The notes: a model not told the origin generated them from the letters alone. Shown: positions 1 to 6,328, numbered from the stretch's first letter. The stretch is DNA of 7,025 bases from Flavobacterium sp. UBA7680 (GCF_002482975.1 NZ_DLHA01000006.1:68483-75507), one strand, 5' to 3'. Program-made: numbers and translations.

Positions 1-890
1 GAACTTTAGATTTCGTTTCGGTTACAGATGCGGAATTGGATAACGATACTTATGATGCGGCTAACAAACAATATGGTCAAAATAACAGCAAAGCAGCGAT
101 TACAGGATTTGCAGGTTATGTGAGCAAATTTCCTTCTGGATTACACGCTTTAGAAGCTAATTTCAATTTAGCACAATTATATTATGCTGAAGGTTCTGAA
201 ACTAAATCAACTCAAAATTATCAATATGTAATCGACCAGCCAAGAAATGAATTTACAGAACAAACCTTAAATAGACTGGCTCAGATTTATTTGAAAGCGA
301 AAGATTGTGATAAAGCAATTCCGGTTTTAGTTCGTTTAGAAAGCGAAGCTGATTATCCGCAAAACAAAAACTTTGCTCAGGCAAACTTGATGAAATGTTA
401 TTATGACAAAAAAGATTATGATAATTCGGTTATTGCAGCAGATAAAGTTTTAGCGAATCCAAAAGCCGATGCCAACGTAAAAGCCGACGCACAGATTATT
501 GTGGCGCGCGCGGCGATTCAAACCGGAGATGAAGATAAAGCAAAAGCAGCGTATGCAAAATTGTCTACAACTTCAAAAGGAGAATTAGCAGCAGAAGCAT
601 TGTATTATGATGCTTATTTTAAGACCAAAGAAGGAAAATTTGATGCTTCGAATGCAGCAGTTCAAAAACTGGCAAAAAGCTATTCTGCTTACAAATATTA
701 CGGAGCAAAAGGATTGGTTTTAATGGCGAAAAACTTCTACGGATTAAAAGACAGCTATCAGGCAACATACATTTTAGATAACGTAATAAACAATTTTACA
801 GATTATCCGGATGTTGTTGAAGAAGCGAAAAAAGAATTAAGTGCGATTAAGGCGGAAGAATCAAAAACAAATTCGTCGATTAATAAATAA
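1..890 (+). CDS. TPR-repeat protein, C-terminal part (5' end outside window)
   Basis: The reading frame is open from base 3 to the TAA at 888-890, giving 295 visible residues, with no stop before the window edge, so the true start lies upstream. The visible part is alpha-helical and repetitive, with TPR-like helix pairs: ALEANFNLAQLYYAEG, TLNRLAQIYLKAKDCDKAI, AQANLMKCYYDKKDYDNSV, AQIIVARAAIQTGDEDKA and AEALYYDAYFKTKEGKFD. This spacing of about 34-37 residues with small residues at helix contacts is typical of TPR scaffolds of the YbgF/BamD kind. The end is a charged tail rich in Lys, Glu and Ser. TPR proteins bind other proteins; the partner is not shown here. Long TPR proteins of this type in Bacteroidota are usually exported and envelope-associated, but the signal peptide would lie outside the window. 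The barrel gene at 2021 is a candidate partner. Family sure, function not. Confidence 0.5.
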   Translation, partial: TLDFVSVTDAELDNDTYDAANKQYGQNNSKAAITGFAGYVSKFPSGLHALEANFNLAQLYYAEGSETKSTQNYQYVIDQPRNEFTEQTLNRLAQIYLKAKDCDKAIPVLVRLESEADYPQNKNFAQANLMKCYYDKKDYDNSVIAADKVLANPKADANVKADAQIIVARAAIQTGDEDKAKAAYAKLSTTSKGELAAEALYYDAYFKTKEGKFDASNAAVQKLAKSYSAYKYYGAKGLVLMAKNFYGLKDSYQATYILDNVINNFTDYPDVVEEAKKELSAIKAEESKTNSSINK

Positions 891-895
891 GAAAA

Positions 896-983
896 AAAGA
901 GTATAGAATATAGAGGATAGAAAATAGATTGAAAGCAAAGATTTGAAGTCTATTCTCTATATTCTTTAATCTATTTTCTCAAA
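896..983 (+). repeat. Mirrored heptamer arrays between TPR gene and PhzF gene
   Basis: From 896 to 930 there are five consecutive 7-base units: AAAGAGT, ATAGAAT, ATAGAGG, ATAGAAA, ATAGATT. From 949 to 983 there are five units in the complementary sense: TCTATTC, TCTATAT, TCTTTAA, TCTATTT, TCTCAAA. The phase is exact within each array. Bases 905-920 pair with 950-965 over 16 positions, 15 Watson-Crick and one G-U (916 with 954). Bases 921-930 also match 968-977 perfectly, in an order that would make a pseudoknot or an alternative fold. The right array ends 13 bases before the PhzF start codon. There is no U-run after the stem, so it is not a standard terminator. Confidence 0.5.
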
Positions 984-996
984 AAAAATAAGAATA

Positions 997-1860
997 ATGA
1001 GTTTACCTTTTTATATAGTTGATGTTTTTGCTGATAAAAAATATGCCGGAAATCAATTGGCGGTTTTTTTAGAAGCTGAAAATTTAAGTTCAGAAGAAAT
1101 GCAGCAAATGGCACGCGAGATTAATTTCGCAGAAAGCACATTTATTACCAAACTGGACAGAGAAAACAATAAAGCAGAAATAAGAATATTTACACCGGCT
1201 CATGAAATGCAGTTTGCAGGACATCCGATAATTGGAACTTCGTGGGTTTTGATCAATAAAATATTTGATAATTCACCTGAAAGTATAACATTGAATGTTC
1301 CGATTGGACCAATTCAAATTCAGCAATCTGAAGATTTGATCTGGCTAAAAGCAGCGCAGCCAAAATTTTGGGATATTTTCTCCAAAGAAGATTTTACATT
1401 ATTCAGTAACCTGAAAAAAGAAGATTTTGAAAATCAATTTCCAATTCAGGAAGTTACAACCGGAAGCGCGTTTGTAATGGTTGGATTAAGCAGTAAAAGA
1501 GCGTTGGAAAACTTGGTTTTAGATAAAGATAAAGCAGATCAATGGATGAAAAATCATTGTAAAACAGATCATAGAGGCTTATATTTTTATTATCTGGAAG
1601 GTTCAAAATTGTTTAGCAGAATGTTATGTATTGAACACAATCAATTGGTAGAAGATGCCGCAACAGGAAGTGCAAGTACATGTTTGGAGGCTTTTCTGCT
1701 AAAATACCATAAACCTGAATTTGAATTAACGAATTATCAGGGAGATTATATTGGGCGTCCGTCTCAGATTTTTTTCAAAGGGAAATTAACCGAGAATCAG
1801 TTTGATATTAATATTGGAGGAAAAGCTCAGTTTGTTGCTAAAGGAGAGTGGGAAGCTTAG
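997..1860 (+). CDS. PhzF-family isomerase/epimerase-like enzyme
   Basis: The 287-residue length is normal for the PhzF family, whose members share the two-lobed diaminopimelate-epimerase fold. The named example, PhzF, isomerises trans-2,3-dihydro-3-hydroxyanthranilate in phenazine synthesis. Most homologues, probably including this one, have unknown substrates. Seen in the sequence: VDVFADKKYAGNQLAVF at residues 9-24, the family's start; NFAESTFI with Glu46, equivalent to the catalytic Glu45 of PhzF; IFTPAHEMQFAGHPIIGT at 64-81 with the family's GHP motif; and EDAATGSAS at 219-227 with Asp220, matching the usual ED-x-x-TGSA motif. All key residues appear intact. No signal peptide is present, so it is cytoplasmic. 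The ATG at 997 follows an A-rich leader and is the natural start. No phenazine genes lie nearby, so a phenazine role is unlikely. It sits between two heptamer-repeat regions. Confidence 0.5.
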   Translation: MSLPFYIVDVFADKKYAGNQLAVFLEAENLSSEEMQQMAREINFAESTFITKLDRENNKAEIRIFTPAHEMQFAGHPIIGTSWVLINKIFDNSPESITLNVPIGPIQIQQSEDLIWLKAAQPKFWDIFSKEDFTLFSNLKKEDFENQFPIQEVTTGSAFVMVGLSSKRALENLVLDKDKADQWMKNHCKTDHRGLYFYYLEGSKLFSRMLCIEHNQLVEDAATGSASTCLEAFLLKYHKPEFELTNYQGDYIGRPSQIFFKGKLTENQFDINIGGKAQFVAKGEWEA

Positions 1861-1862
1861 GT

Positions 1863-1932
1863 CGAGAAAATAGAATAAAGAACAAAGAACAAAGAACAAA
1901 GAACAAAGAATATAGATTTTAGAATATAGAAA
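1863..1932 (+). repeat. Ten-unit purine-rich heptamer array
   Basis: Ten uninterrupted 7-base units: CGAGAAA, ATAGAAT, four identical copies of AAAGAAC (1877-1904), AAAGAAT, ATAGATT, TTAGAAT and ATAGAAA. All units carry AGA at positions 3-5. The four identical central copies suggest recent expansion by slippage, while the outer units have drifted. It begins two bases after the PhzF stop codon. After a one-base phase slip, a further unit, AAAGAGA, follows at 1939-1945. Confidence 0.5.
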
Positions 1933-1975
1933 CTGAACAAAGAGATTGAGCTTAAGAATTAAGAAATAGTGTAAG

Positions 1976-2010
1976 TCTATTTTCTATACTCTTTTCTCTA
2001 TACTCTTAAA
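1976..2010 (+). repeat. Pyrimidine-rich heptamer array before the barrel gene
   Basis: Five 7-base units in exact phase: TCTATTT, TCTATAC, TCTTTTC, TCTATAC, TCTTAAA. It is the complementary counterpart of the array at 1863-1932; for example 1981-1988 pairs perfectly with 1925-1932. The array ends 10 bases before the start codon at 2021, the same placement as the right-hand array upstream of the PhzF gene. Confidence 0.5.
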
Positions 2011-2020
2011 AGAAATAAAT

Positions 2021-3775
2021 ATGAAAATTAAGTGCCGAAATAAAATCATCGTTTTACTAGTGTTATTGGTCTGCCAGCTTTCGTTTTCGCAAGTTAAGAA
2101 GAATGAAAGCATTGGAACTGAAACGGTAAACGTAGTAAAACCTTATTCGCCAACAATATCCGACGCTTTTAAAGTGAAAGAAACGCCTTCGCTGGACGAT
2201 GCAGGAAATCAGCCAAAAGAAACTATTAAATATAGTATTTTGTCTGTTCCGGTGGCATCGACTTTTACGCCGTCAAAAGGAAATGCACAAGCTGTGGATA
2301 AATCTAAAAAAGAAAGATTGTTTAATAATTATGCAACGGTTGGAGTTGGAAATTACGGAACTTTAAACGCTGAATTATTCGTAACACAGGATTTAGGAAA
2401 TAACGATTATTTAGCTGGAATGCTGCGTCATCATTCTTCGCAAGGCGGAATTAAAGATGTAAATCTTAATGATGAATTTTACGATACCGGTTTGAATATT
2501 GGTTACGGTGTAAAAGATCGTGATGTATCTTGGGGCGTTGATTTAGGTTATCAAAATCAAGTATACAATTGGTATGGTTTACCGGCTGATTTCGGAATGA
2601 CTTTGGCGCCGGGAACTCAGGAAGATTTGATTAGAGGAATTAATCCGAATCATTCTTATAACACGATTTCTGTTGGCGGAAATGCCGAATTTACGGAAGG
2701 TGTTTTTAGTAAAATTTCAACAAGATTTACGAACTTTTCGGATAGTTTTTCTTCTTCTGAAAATCGTTTTTATCTAAAACCGACTTTTAAAGTTGACGTT
2801 ATGGATCAGGCAATTAATACTAATGTTATTATAGATCACGTTAGCGGTTCTTTCGAACATAATTATGCTTGGGACAATGTTGAACCTTTAAAATACAGTT
2901 TGACAAACTTTGGGATTGAACCGAGTTTTGTGGTTAATGAAAACGACTGGACATTAGAATTAGGTGCTGGTTTGTTTTATGCTTTGGATTCTGAAAACAG
3001 TGGCAACAAATTTTATATTTATCCAAAAGTAAATGCTTCATACAAATTGGTTGGCGATTTAATGATTTTCTACACTGGAGTTAACGGAAGTTTAAATCAA
3101 AATTCCTATGCTGATTTTGTAACCGAAAATCCGTTTTTGTCTCCAACTTTAAATATGAGACCAACCAGTAATCAATATACTGTTTTTGCAGGTTTAAAAG
3201 GAAAACTGGCTAATAATGTGAGTTATAATGTAACTGGTTCTTATTTAAACGAAAAAGATAAAGCATTGTTTAAAAGCAATGATTATACAGAAGATTTTTC
3301 GAATCAGAATTATGGTTTTGGAAACTCGTTTAGTGTAGTTTATGACGATATCAGAACTTTCCGTTTCTACGGAGAATTGAAAGCTGATTTTTCTAAGAGT
3401 GTTTCTTTTGGAATCAATGGAACTTTCAACAGTTATAAAACAGATGGTTTAGAAGCTTGGAATTTACCTTCAATGAAATTGAGTTCAAATCTTGATGTAA
3501 ATATTACAGAACAATGGTATGCAGGTTTAAATGTATTTTATGTTGGAGAACGTAAAGACATGCAGACCAATCTGACTTTTGGAACAGATCCTGTAATTAC
3601 GACTTTGAAAAGTTATTTTGATGCCAATGCGCATTTAGGATATAAATATAATGAGCGTTTGACTTTCTTCTTAAAATTAAATAATATCGGAAATCAAGCT
3701 TACGAAAGATGGCTGAATTATCCTGTTCAAGGCTTCCAGGTTTTAGTGGGAGGAAATTATAAATTCGATTTTTAA
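2021..3775 (+). CDS. Outer-membrane beta-barrel protein, TonB-receptor-like C-terminus without plug
   Basis: A 584-residue exported protein. Residues 1-24 form a signal peptide: MKIKCRNK, a run of Ile/Leu/Val, then QLSFSQ, with likely signal peptidase I cleavage before Gln24. Cys18 is preceded by LLV, a poor lipobox, so a lipoprotein is unlikely. Residues 25-100 are a polar linker with Pro-rich stretches (VVKPYSPTISDAFKVKETPS). From about residue 103 the sequence alternates hydrophobic and polar residues and is rich in Gly, Tyr, Phe and Asn, as in transmembrane beta strands with turns. It ends GGNYKFDF, with the terminal Phe typical of outer-membrane barrels. The last part (FFLKLNNIGNQAYERWL) resembles the end of TonB-dependent receptors, and such proteins are often labelled that way, but at this length there is no room for a full plug plus 22-strand barrel and no plug motif is seen. 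It is probably a porin-like or transport barrel; substrate unknown. A terminator follows at 3840-3896. Confidence 0.5.
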   Translation: MKIKCRNKIIVLLVLLVCQLSFSQVKKNESIGTETVNVVKPYSPTISDAFKVKETPSLDDAGNQPKETIKYSILSVPVASTFTPSKGNAQAVDKSKKERLFNNYATVGVGNYGTLNAELFVTQDLGNNDYLAGMLRHHSSQGGIKDVNLNDEFYDTGLNIGYGVKDRDVSWGVDLGYQNQVYNWYGLPADFGMTLAPGTQEDLIRGINPNHSYNTISVGGNAEFTEGVFSKISTRFTNFSDSFSSSENRFYLKPTFKVDVMDQAINTNVIIDHVSGSFEHNYAWDNVEPLKYSLTNFGIEPSFVVNENDWTLELGAGLFYALDSENSGNKFYIYPKVNASYKLVGDLMIFYTGVNGSLNQNSYADFVTENPFLSPTLNMRPTSNQYTVFAGLKGKLANNVSYNVTGSYLNEKDKALFKSNDYTEDFSNQNYGFGNSFSVVYDDIRTFRFYGELKADFSKSVSFGINGTFNSYKTDGLEAWNLPSMKLSSNLDVNITEQWYAGLNVFYVGERKDMQTNLTFGTDPVITTLKSYFDANAHLGYKYNERLTFFLKLNNIGNQAYERWLNYPVQGFQVLVGGNYKFDF

Positions 3776-3783
3776 GAAGATTT

Positions 3784-3808
3784 GACGCAAAGACACTAAG
3801 GGACAAAG
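3784..3808 (+). repeat. Purine-rich octamer array, left of the terminator
   Basis: Three 8-base units in phase, GACGCAAA, GACACTAA and GGGACAAA, followed by G. Bases 3787-3793 (GCAAAGA) are complementary to 3920-3926 in the right-hand octamer array. It starts nine bases after the barrel stop codon. The units are degenerate, so the repeat reading is moderate; it gains weight from the mirrored array at 3913-3946. Confidence 0.5.
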
Positions 3809-3839
3809 AGTATATAAAGTATAAAAAGTGCCTTTTTTT

Positions 3840-3896
3840 TAGCCATGAGTTCGTGAATTTTTTGGAGTAAATTCGTGAATTCGTGGCTATTTTTTT
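3840..3896 (+). terminator. Rho-independent terminator after the barrel gene
   Basis: A 21-bp stem pairs 3840-3860 with 3869-3889 around an 8-base loop (TTTGGAGT) and is followed directly by seven T residues (3890-3896). There are 17 Watson-Crick pairs and four G-U wobbles (3846-3883, 3849-3880, 3853-3876, 3854-3875); no position is truly mismatched in the + strand RNA. In the reverse-strand RNA the four would be A-C mismatches, and no T-run follows there, so it works only for + strand transcripts. It separates the barrel transcript from the GreA-like gene. Confidence 0.5.
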
Positions 3897-3912
3897 CTGC
3901 ATCACCAAAAAC

Positions 3913-3946
3913 CTTTGCATCTTTGCAACTCAGAACCTCAGTACCT
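3913..3946 (+). repeat. Pyrimidine-rich octamer array before the GreA-like gene
   Basis: Units of 8 bases: CTTTGCAT (3913-3920), CTTTGCAA (3921-3928), two spacer bases, CAGAACCT (3931-3938) and CAGTACCT (3939-3946). It ends seven bases before the start codon at 3954. The CATCTTTG at 3918-3925 also resembles the -7 box (TAnnTTTG) of Bacteroidota promoters, so the array may overlap a promoter for the downstream gene; no good TTG -33 box is visible at the right distance. Confidence 0.5.
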
Positions 3947-3953
3947 CAAAAAA

Positions 3954-4403
3954 ATGACTTTCAAACAAAAAATACATTCTCATTACTTACAAATGGTCCA
4001 AGACCGAATTGATGTTTTTAAAGACATGATTTCGGGATTGACAGAAGATTCTAAAAACGATGCCAAAGGTTCGGCGGGCGATAAGCACGAAACGGCTTTA
4101 TCAATGATGCATATCGAACAGGAAAAACTAACTAATAAACTCAAAGAAGCTATTGCTCAAAAAGCAGTTTTAGATAAGATTGATTCTTCTAAAAATACAG
4201 AAAACATTATTTCAGGAAGTTTGGTAAAAGCAAACGGGATTTATTTATATGTAAGCGTGGCGCTCCCAAAAATTACAATTGACGGAATTAATGTTATTGC
4301 GCTTTCTCCGCAGTCCCCTTTAGGAAATCATTTAATGGGAAATAAAGCTGGGTTTCAGTTTGAGATTAATAAGACGCATTATAGGATAGAAGAAGTTAAT
4401 TAG
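3954..4403 (+). CDS. Small protein with GreA/GreB-like C-terminus
   Basis: A 149-residue cytoplasmic protein with no signal peptide. Residues 1-75 are helical and charged, with a likely antiparallel coiled coil: one helix to about residue 30, a polar turn with several acidic residues (TEDSKNDAKGSAGDKHE, 30-46), and a second helix back (LSMMHIEQEKLTNKLKEAI). The C-terminal half ends with IALSPQSPLGNHLMGNKAGF, close to the 'SP-x-G-x-x-L-x-G-x-x-x-G' signature of GreA/GreB, which cap the secondary channel of RNA polymerase and stimulate transcript cleavage. The acidic tip needed for cleavage in GreA (Asp and Glu in GDLxEN) is not conserved exactly here, so it may bind the channel with another effect. 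Similar Bacteroidota proteins are sometimes labelled '3-oxoacyl-ACP synthase', for which I see no evidence. The ATG at 3954 is preferred over a TTG at 3915, which lies inside the repeat array and would add a non-conserved-looking leader. The next gene starts six bases downstream. Confidence 0.5.
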   Translation: MTFKQKIHSHYLQMVQDRIDVFKDMISGLTEDSKNDAKGSAGDKHETALSMMHIEQEKLTNKLKEAIAQKAVLDKIDSSKNTENIISGSLVKANGIYLYVSVALPKITIDGINVIALSPQSPLGNHLMGNKAGFQFEINKTHYRIEEVN

Positions 4404-4409
4404 TTTAGA

Positions 4410-4616
4410 ATGGATTACCTATCCTTAATTTGCAGCATTTCATTTTTTGGAGCTTCTTATGCCTTTTATAAGATTCATAAATTGTGGAAAAAAGATGTTA
4501 CAGAAAATAATAAGCTTTATGATTTTCAGATAAAAGTTCAATCCTTTAAAAATTGGGGCGGAATAATTATGTTGATAATATGTGGAATAGTTTATTTTTT
4601 TAAAGCAATTCCTTGA
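4410..4616 (+). CDS. 68-residue two-helix membrane protein, unknown function
   Basis: Starts six bases after the stop of the GreA-like gene, so the two are probably translated from one transcript. Two hydrophobic segments are visible, about residues 4-20 (LSLICSISFFGASYAFY) and 50-66 (GGIIMLIICGIVYFF), joined by a polar loop with positive and negative charges (KIHKLWKKDVTENNKLYDFQ). It is probably an inner-membrane hairpin protein. I recognise no family. That it is a real gene is supported by the close spacing, the coherent membrane pattern and the Bacteroidota-like codon use; a role is not suggested by the neighbours. Confidence 0.5.
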   Translation: MDYLSLICSISFFGASYAFYKIHKLWKKDVTENNKLYDFQIKVQSFKNWGGIIMLIICGIVYFFKAIP

Positions 4617-4688
4617 TTAAATTTTAATTTTAATGTTAAAATAATTAATAGATTGAAAGTGTTGAATAATTAATTTAAAACTGAAATT

Positions 4689-6260
4689 ATGAGAAAACTT
4701 TTTGCTTTTATGATTTTGATGAGCATGAATTTGACTGCTCAAAATACTGAATTTAAGGTTTATGATAATGGTTTGATTTATTCTGAAAACTCTATGAATA
4801 AACTCAAACATATTGTTGATTCATTGAACTTGAAGTTTAAAGTGTGCGAATTCAATAAAACATTTTTTGCTTTTGGTCAGGCCAAAGCCAATTACGTAGA
4901 ATTAGAAAAATCAGATGCCGTAAAAGCTAAAAAAGATCTGGAAAAAGGCATTTCATATTCAGAATTAAAAGCAAGATATCCAAAAGCTGATTTTAAGGAA
5001 GATTTGATTATTATAAAATCTGCTTATACTGATTATAAAAACGAGGAAAAAGTTCAATTTTCAAGTTTGCCATTAGGAAAACAAAATGACAAAGAATCAA
5101 TTACTGAAAGTAAAAAGAATGTTGATTCTTATAAAAATAATTTCAAAGGAAAATGGCTTTTTGTATTTGAAGAAAAAACCAGTTATTCAAAAGAATCATT
5201 AAAAGCTTTTTATTTTACTGAAGAATTTAAATCAAAACCTATTTCTGATAAATATGCGAGACTAATTCAATATTCAGATTGTTTGGTTGATACAACAGCT
5301 CAGGTGTTTTATGAAAATGCAAAAGATTCGGGTGTTCGTTATTTAGATACTTTACCAACAAAAGCAAAAAAGTTTCAAGATTATATTGATCAAGTTTTAA
5401 AGAAACCAAGTTTTAGCGAGGAAAAACTTTCTCTTGTATATGGTTTTGACGAAATGGCTTTTGATGAAAAAGCTAAGAAAAAAAATAAAGAGGATATTGT
5501 TAAAAAAGAACTAGCTGAAAAAGAATTTGAAGTTTTCCAGAAAAATTTAGAAAACTGGGAATCCTTAAAGTTTACACGATTAGATTCTTTAAGAAAAGCA
5601 GATAAAAATTTTGATTTACTTCTTAAAGAAGCATTAGAAGAATCAAAAGTCACAAAATCTTCTGACGATGAATTTGAAGAATATGCAGGTCGTTATATAA
5701 GTAAAAATGAAGAACTCGAATTAAAGAGAAACAGACGAGTTATAGGCGGATGTAGTATGGATAGTAGTCCGAGAGTTCATGCGTTGAATATTGCAATGCT
5801 TTCTGCAGAAACTATAAAGTGGGAGATTTTTCTTCGATCTCACCTTAATATTATGAATGATCGTTTTGACAGAGTAAGTGATGGAAGTTATGCTCAGGGG
5901 GCGAGAAGTACTTATATTAAAGAGATAGAAGTTTTAGATATAAATGTTCTGGACTTGATTTTAGGAATATCGCTCCGCATTGAAAATCCATCAAAAAATC
6001 ATTATTACTCAAGTATAAATAGAGTGGGGCGCGCGCTTTCTGAAACTGCAAATCCTCAGTTAATTGAGACAAGTTTGCTGGATATGATTACAGATAATGA
6101 GTTGGACGATTATAATAGAATTTTGATGTATTATTTATTCGAAAATTATAATTATAATTTGAAAGATGAGAATGCAAAAAAGCTAAATCAATCTAAATTG
6201 CAACTGGCAGTAGCTAAAATGCCTAATTATATTTCTTCCAAAATTAGTTTTGAAGATTAA
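4689..6260 (+). CDS. Exported 523-residue protein of unknown function
   Basis: Residues 1-18 look like a signal peptide (MRKLFAFMILMSMNLTAQ), with cleavage near TAQ-N, so it is likely periplasmic or further exported. No lipobox, later membrane span or type IX secretion C-terminal domain is apparent. Residues 20-250 are mixed, and 250-345 are very rich in Lys and Glu with heptad-like helices (EDIVKKELAEKEFEVFQKNL), suggesting a long helical or coiled-coil region. Residues 345-523 are different: a turn with RRVIGGCSMDSSPRVHA (Cys355), then helical stretches (LNIAMLSAETIKWEIFLRSH; VLDINVLDLILGISLRIENP; IETSLLDMITDNELDDYNRI) that could be a compact all-alpha domain. I do not recognise any family and see no catalytic motif. 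The gene stands 72 bases after the small membrane protein gene, in an AT-rich gap with only weak promoter-like sequence and a 7-bp inverted repeat (4627-4633 with 4636-4642). It could be a separate unit or read-through from the upstream pair. Confidence 0.5.
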   Translation: MRKLFAFMILMSMNLTAQNTEFKVYDNGLIYSENSMNKLKHIVDSLNLKFKVCEFNKTFFAFGQAKANYVELEKSDAVKAKKDLEKGISYSELKARYPKADFKEDLIIIKSAYTDYKNEEKVQFSSLPLGKQNDKESITESKKNVDSYKNNFKGKWLFVFEEKTSYSKESLKAFYFTEEFKSKPISDKYARLIQYSDCLVDTTAQVFYENAKDSGVRYLDTLPTKAKKFQDYIDQVLKKPSFSEEKLSLVYGFDEMAFDEKAKKKNKEDIVKKELAEKEFEVFQKNLENWESLKFTRLDSLRKADKNFDLLLKEALEESKVTKSSDDEFEEYAGRYISKNEELELKRNRRVIGGCSMDSSPRVHALNIAMLSAETIKWEIFLRSHLNIMNDRFDRVSDGSYAQGARSTYIKEIEVLDINVLDLILGISLRIENPSKNHYYSSINRVGRALSETANPQLIETSLLDMITDNELDDYNRILMYYLFENYNYNLKDENAKKLNQSKLQLAVAKMPNYISSKISFED

Positions 6261-6284
6261 TCAGGACAATAATGTTTAGTGAGA

Positions 6285-6315
6285 ACTTTGTCAAAGTTTT
6301 AAACTTTGACAAAGT
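6285..6315 (+). repeat. 15-bp perfect inverted repeat with one-base centre
   Basis: Bases 6285-6299 are the exact reverse complement of 6301-6315, with a single T between. Each arm is also almost its own reverse complement over 13 bases (ACTTTG-T-CAAAGT; only the centre base breaks it). The sequence can therefore fold as one long hairpin or two short ones. It lies 24 bases after the stop of the 523-residue gene. It may terminate or protect that mRNA, but no T-run follows, so it is not a standard terminator. Confidence 0.5.
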
Positions 6316-6328
6316 AGTACATAAAGTA

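Noticed and set aside
36..890. Start of the TPR gene at the TTG codon at 36
   Set aside because: The frame is open back to base 3 with protein-like sequence (TLDFVSVTDAEL), so the gene simply enters from outside the window.
997..1860. Phenazine biosynthesis cluster
   Set aside because: Only the PhzF-type protein is present; the neighbours are envelope proteins, and most PhzF homologues lie outside phenazine pathways.
1863..2010. CRISPR array
   Set aside because: The units are 7 bases and directly tandem, with no spacers of similar length and no cas genes.
2021..2092. Lipoprotein signal with Cys18 in the barrel protein
   Set aside because: The residue before Cys is Val and the barrel ends in Phe; a signal peptidase I site at SFS-Q fits better.
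3597..3920. Reverse-strand open frame of 107 codons
   Set aside because: It overlaps the end of the barrel gene and the terminator hairpin, and its product looks like a random shadow without a plausible domain.
3915..3953. Upstream TTG start for the GreA-like gene
   Set aside because: It lies in the octamer array and its translation is repeat-derived. The ATG at 3954 follows an A-rich leader, as for the other genes here.
4617..4811. Reverse-strand open frame of 64 codons
   Set aside because: It is AT-rich and overlaps the signal-peptide end of the 523-residue gene; no start context or protein pattern supports it.
5390..5653. Reverse-strand open frame of 87 codons
   Set aside because: It is wholly inside the Lys/Glu-rich part of the 523-residue gene; its Ser/Phe-rich product is the expected antisense of AAA/GAA codons.
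6285..6315. Classical rho-independent terminator
   Set aside because: The inverted repeat is AT-rich and is followed by AGTACATAAAG, not a T-run, on either strand.
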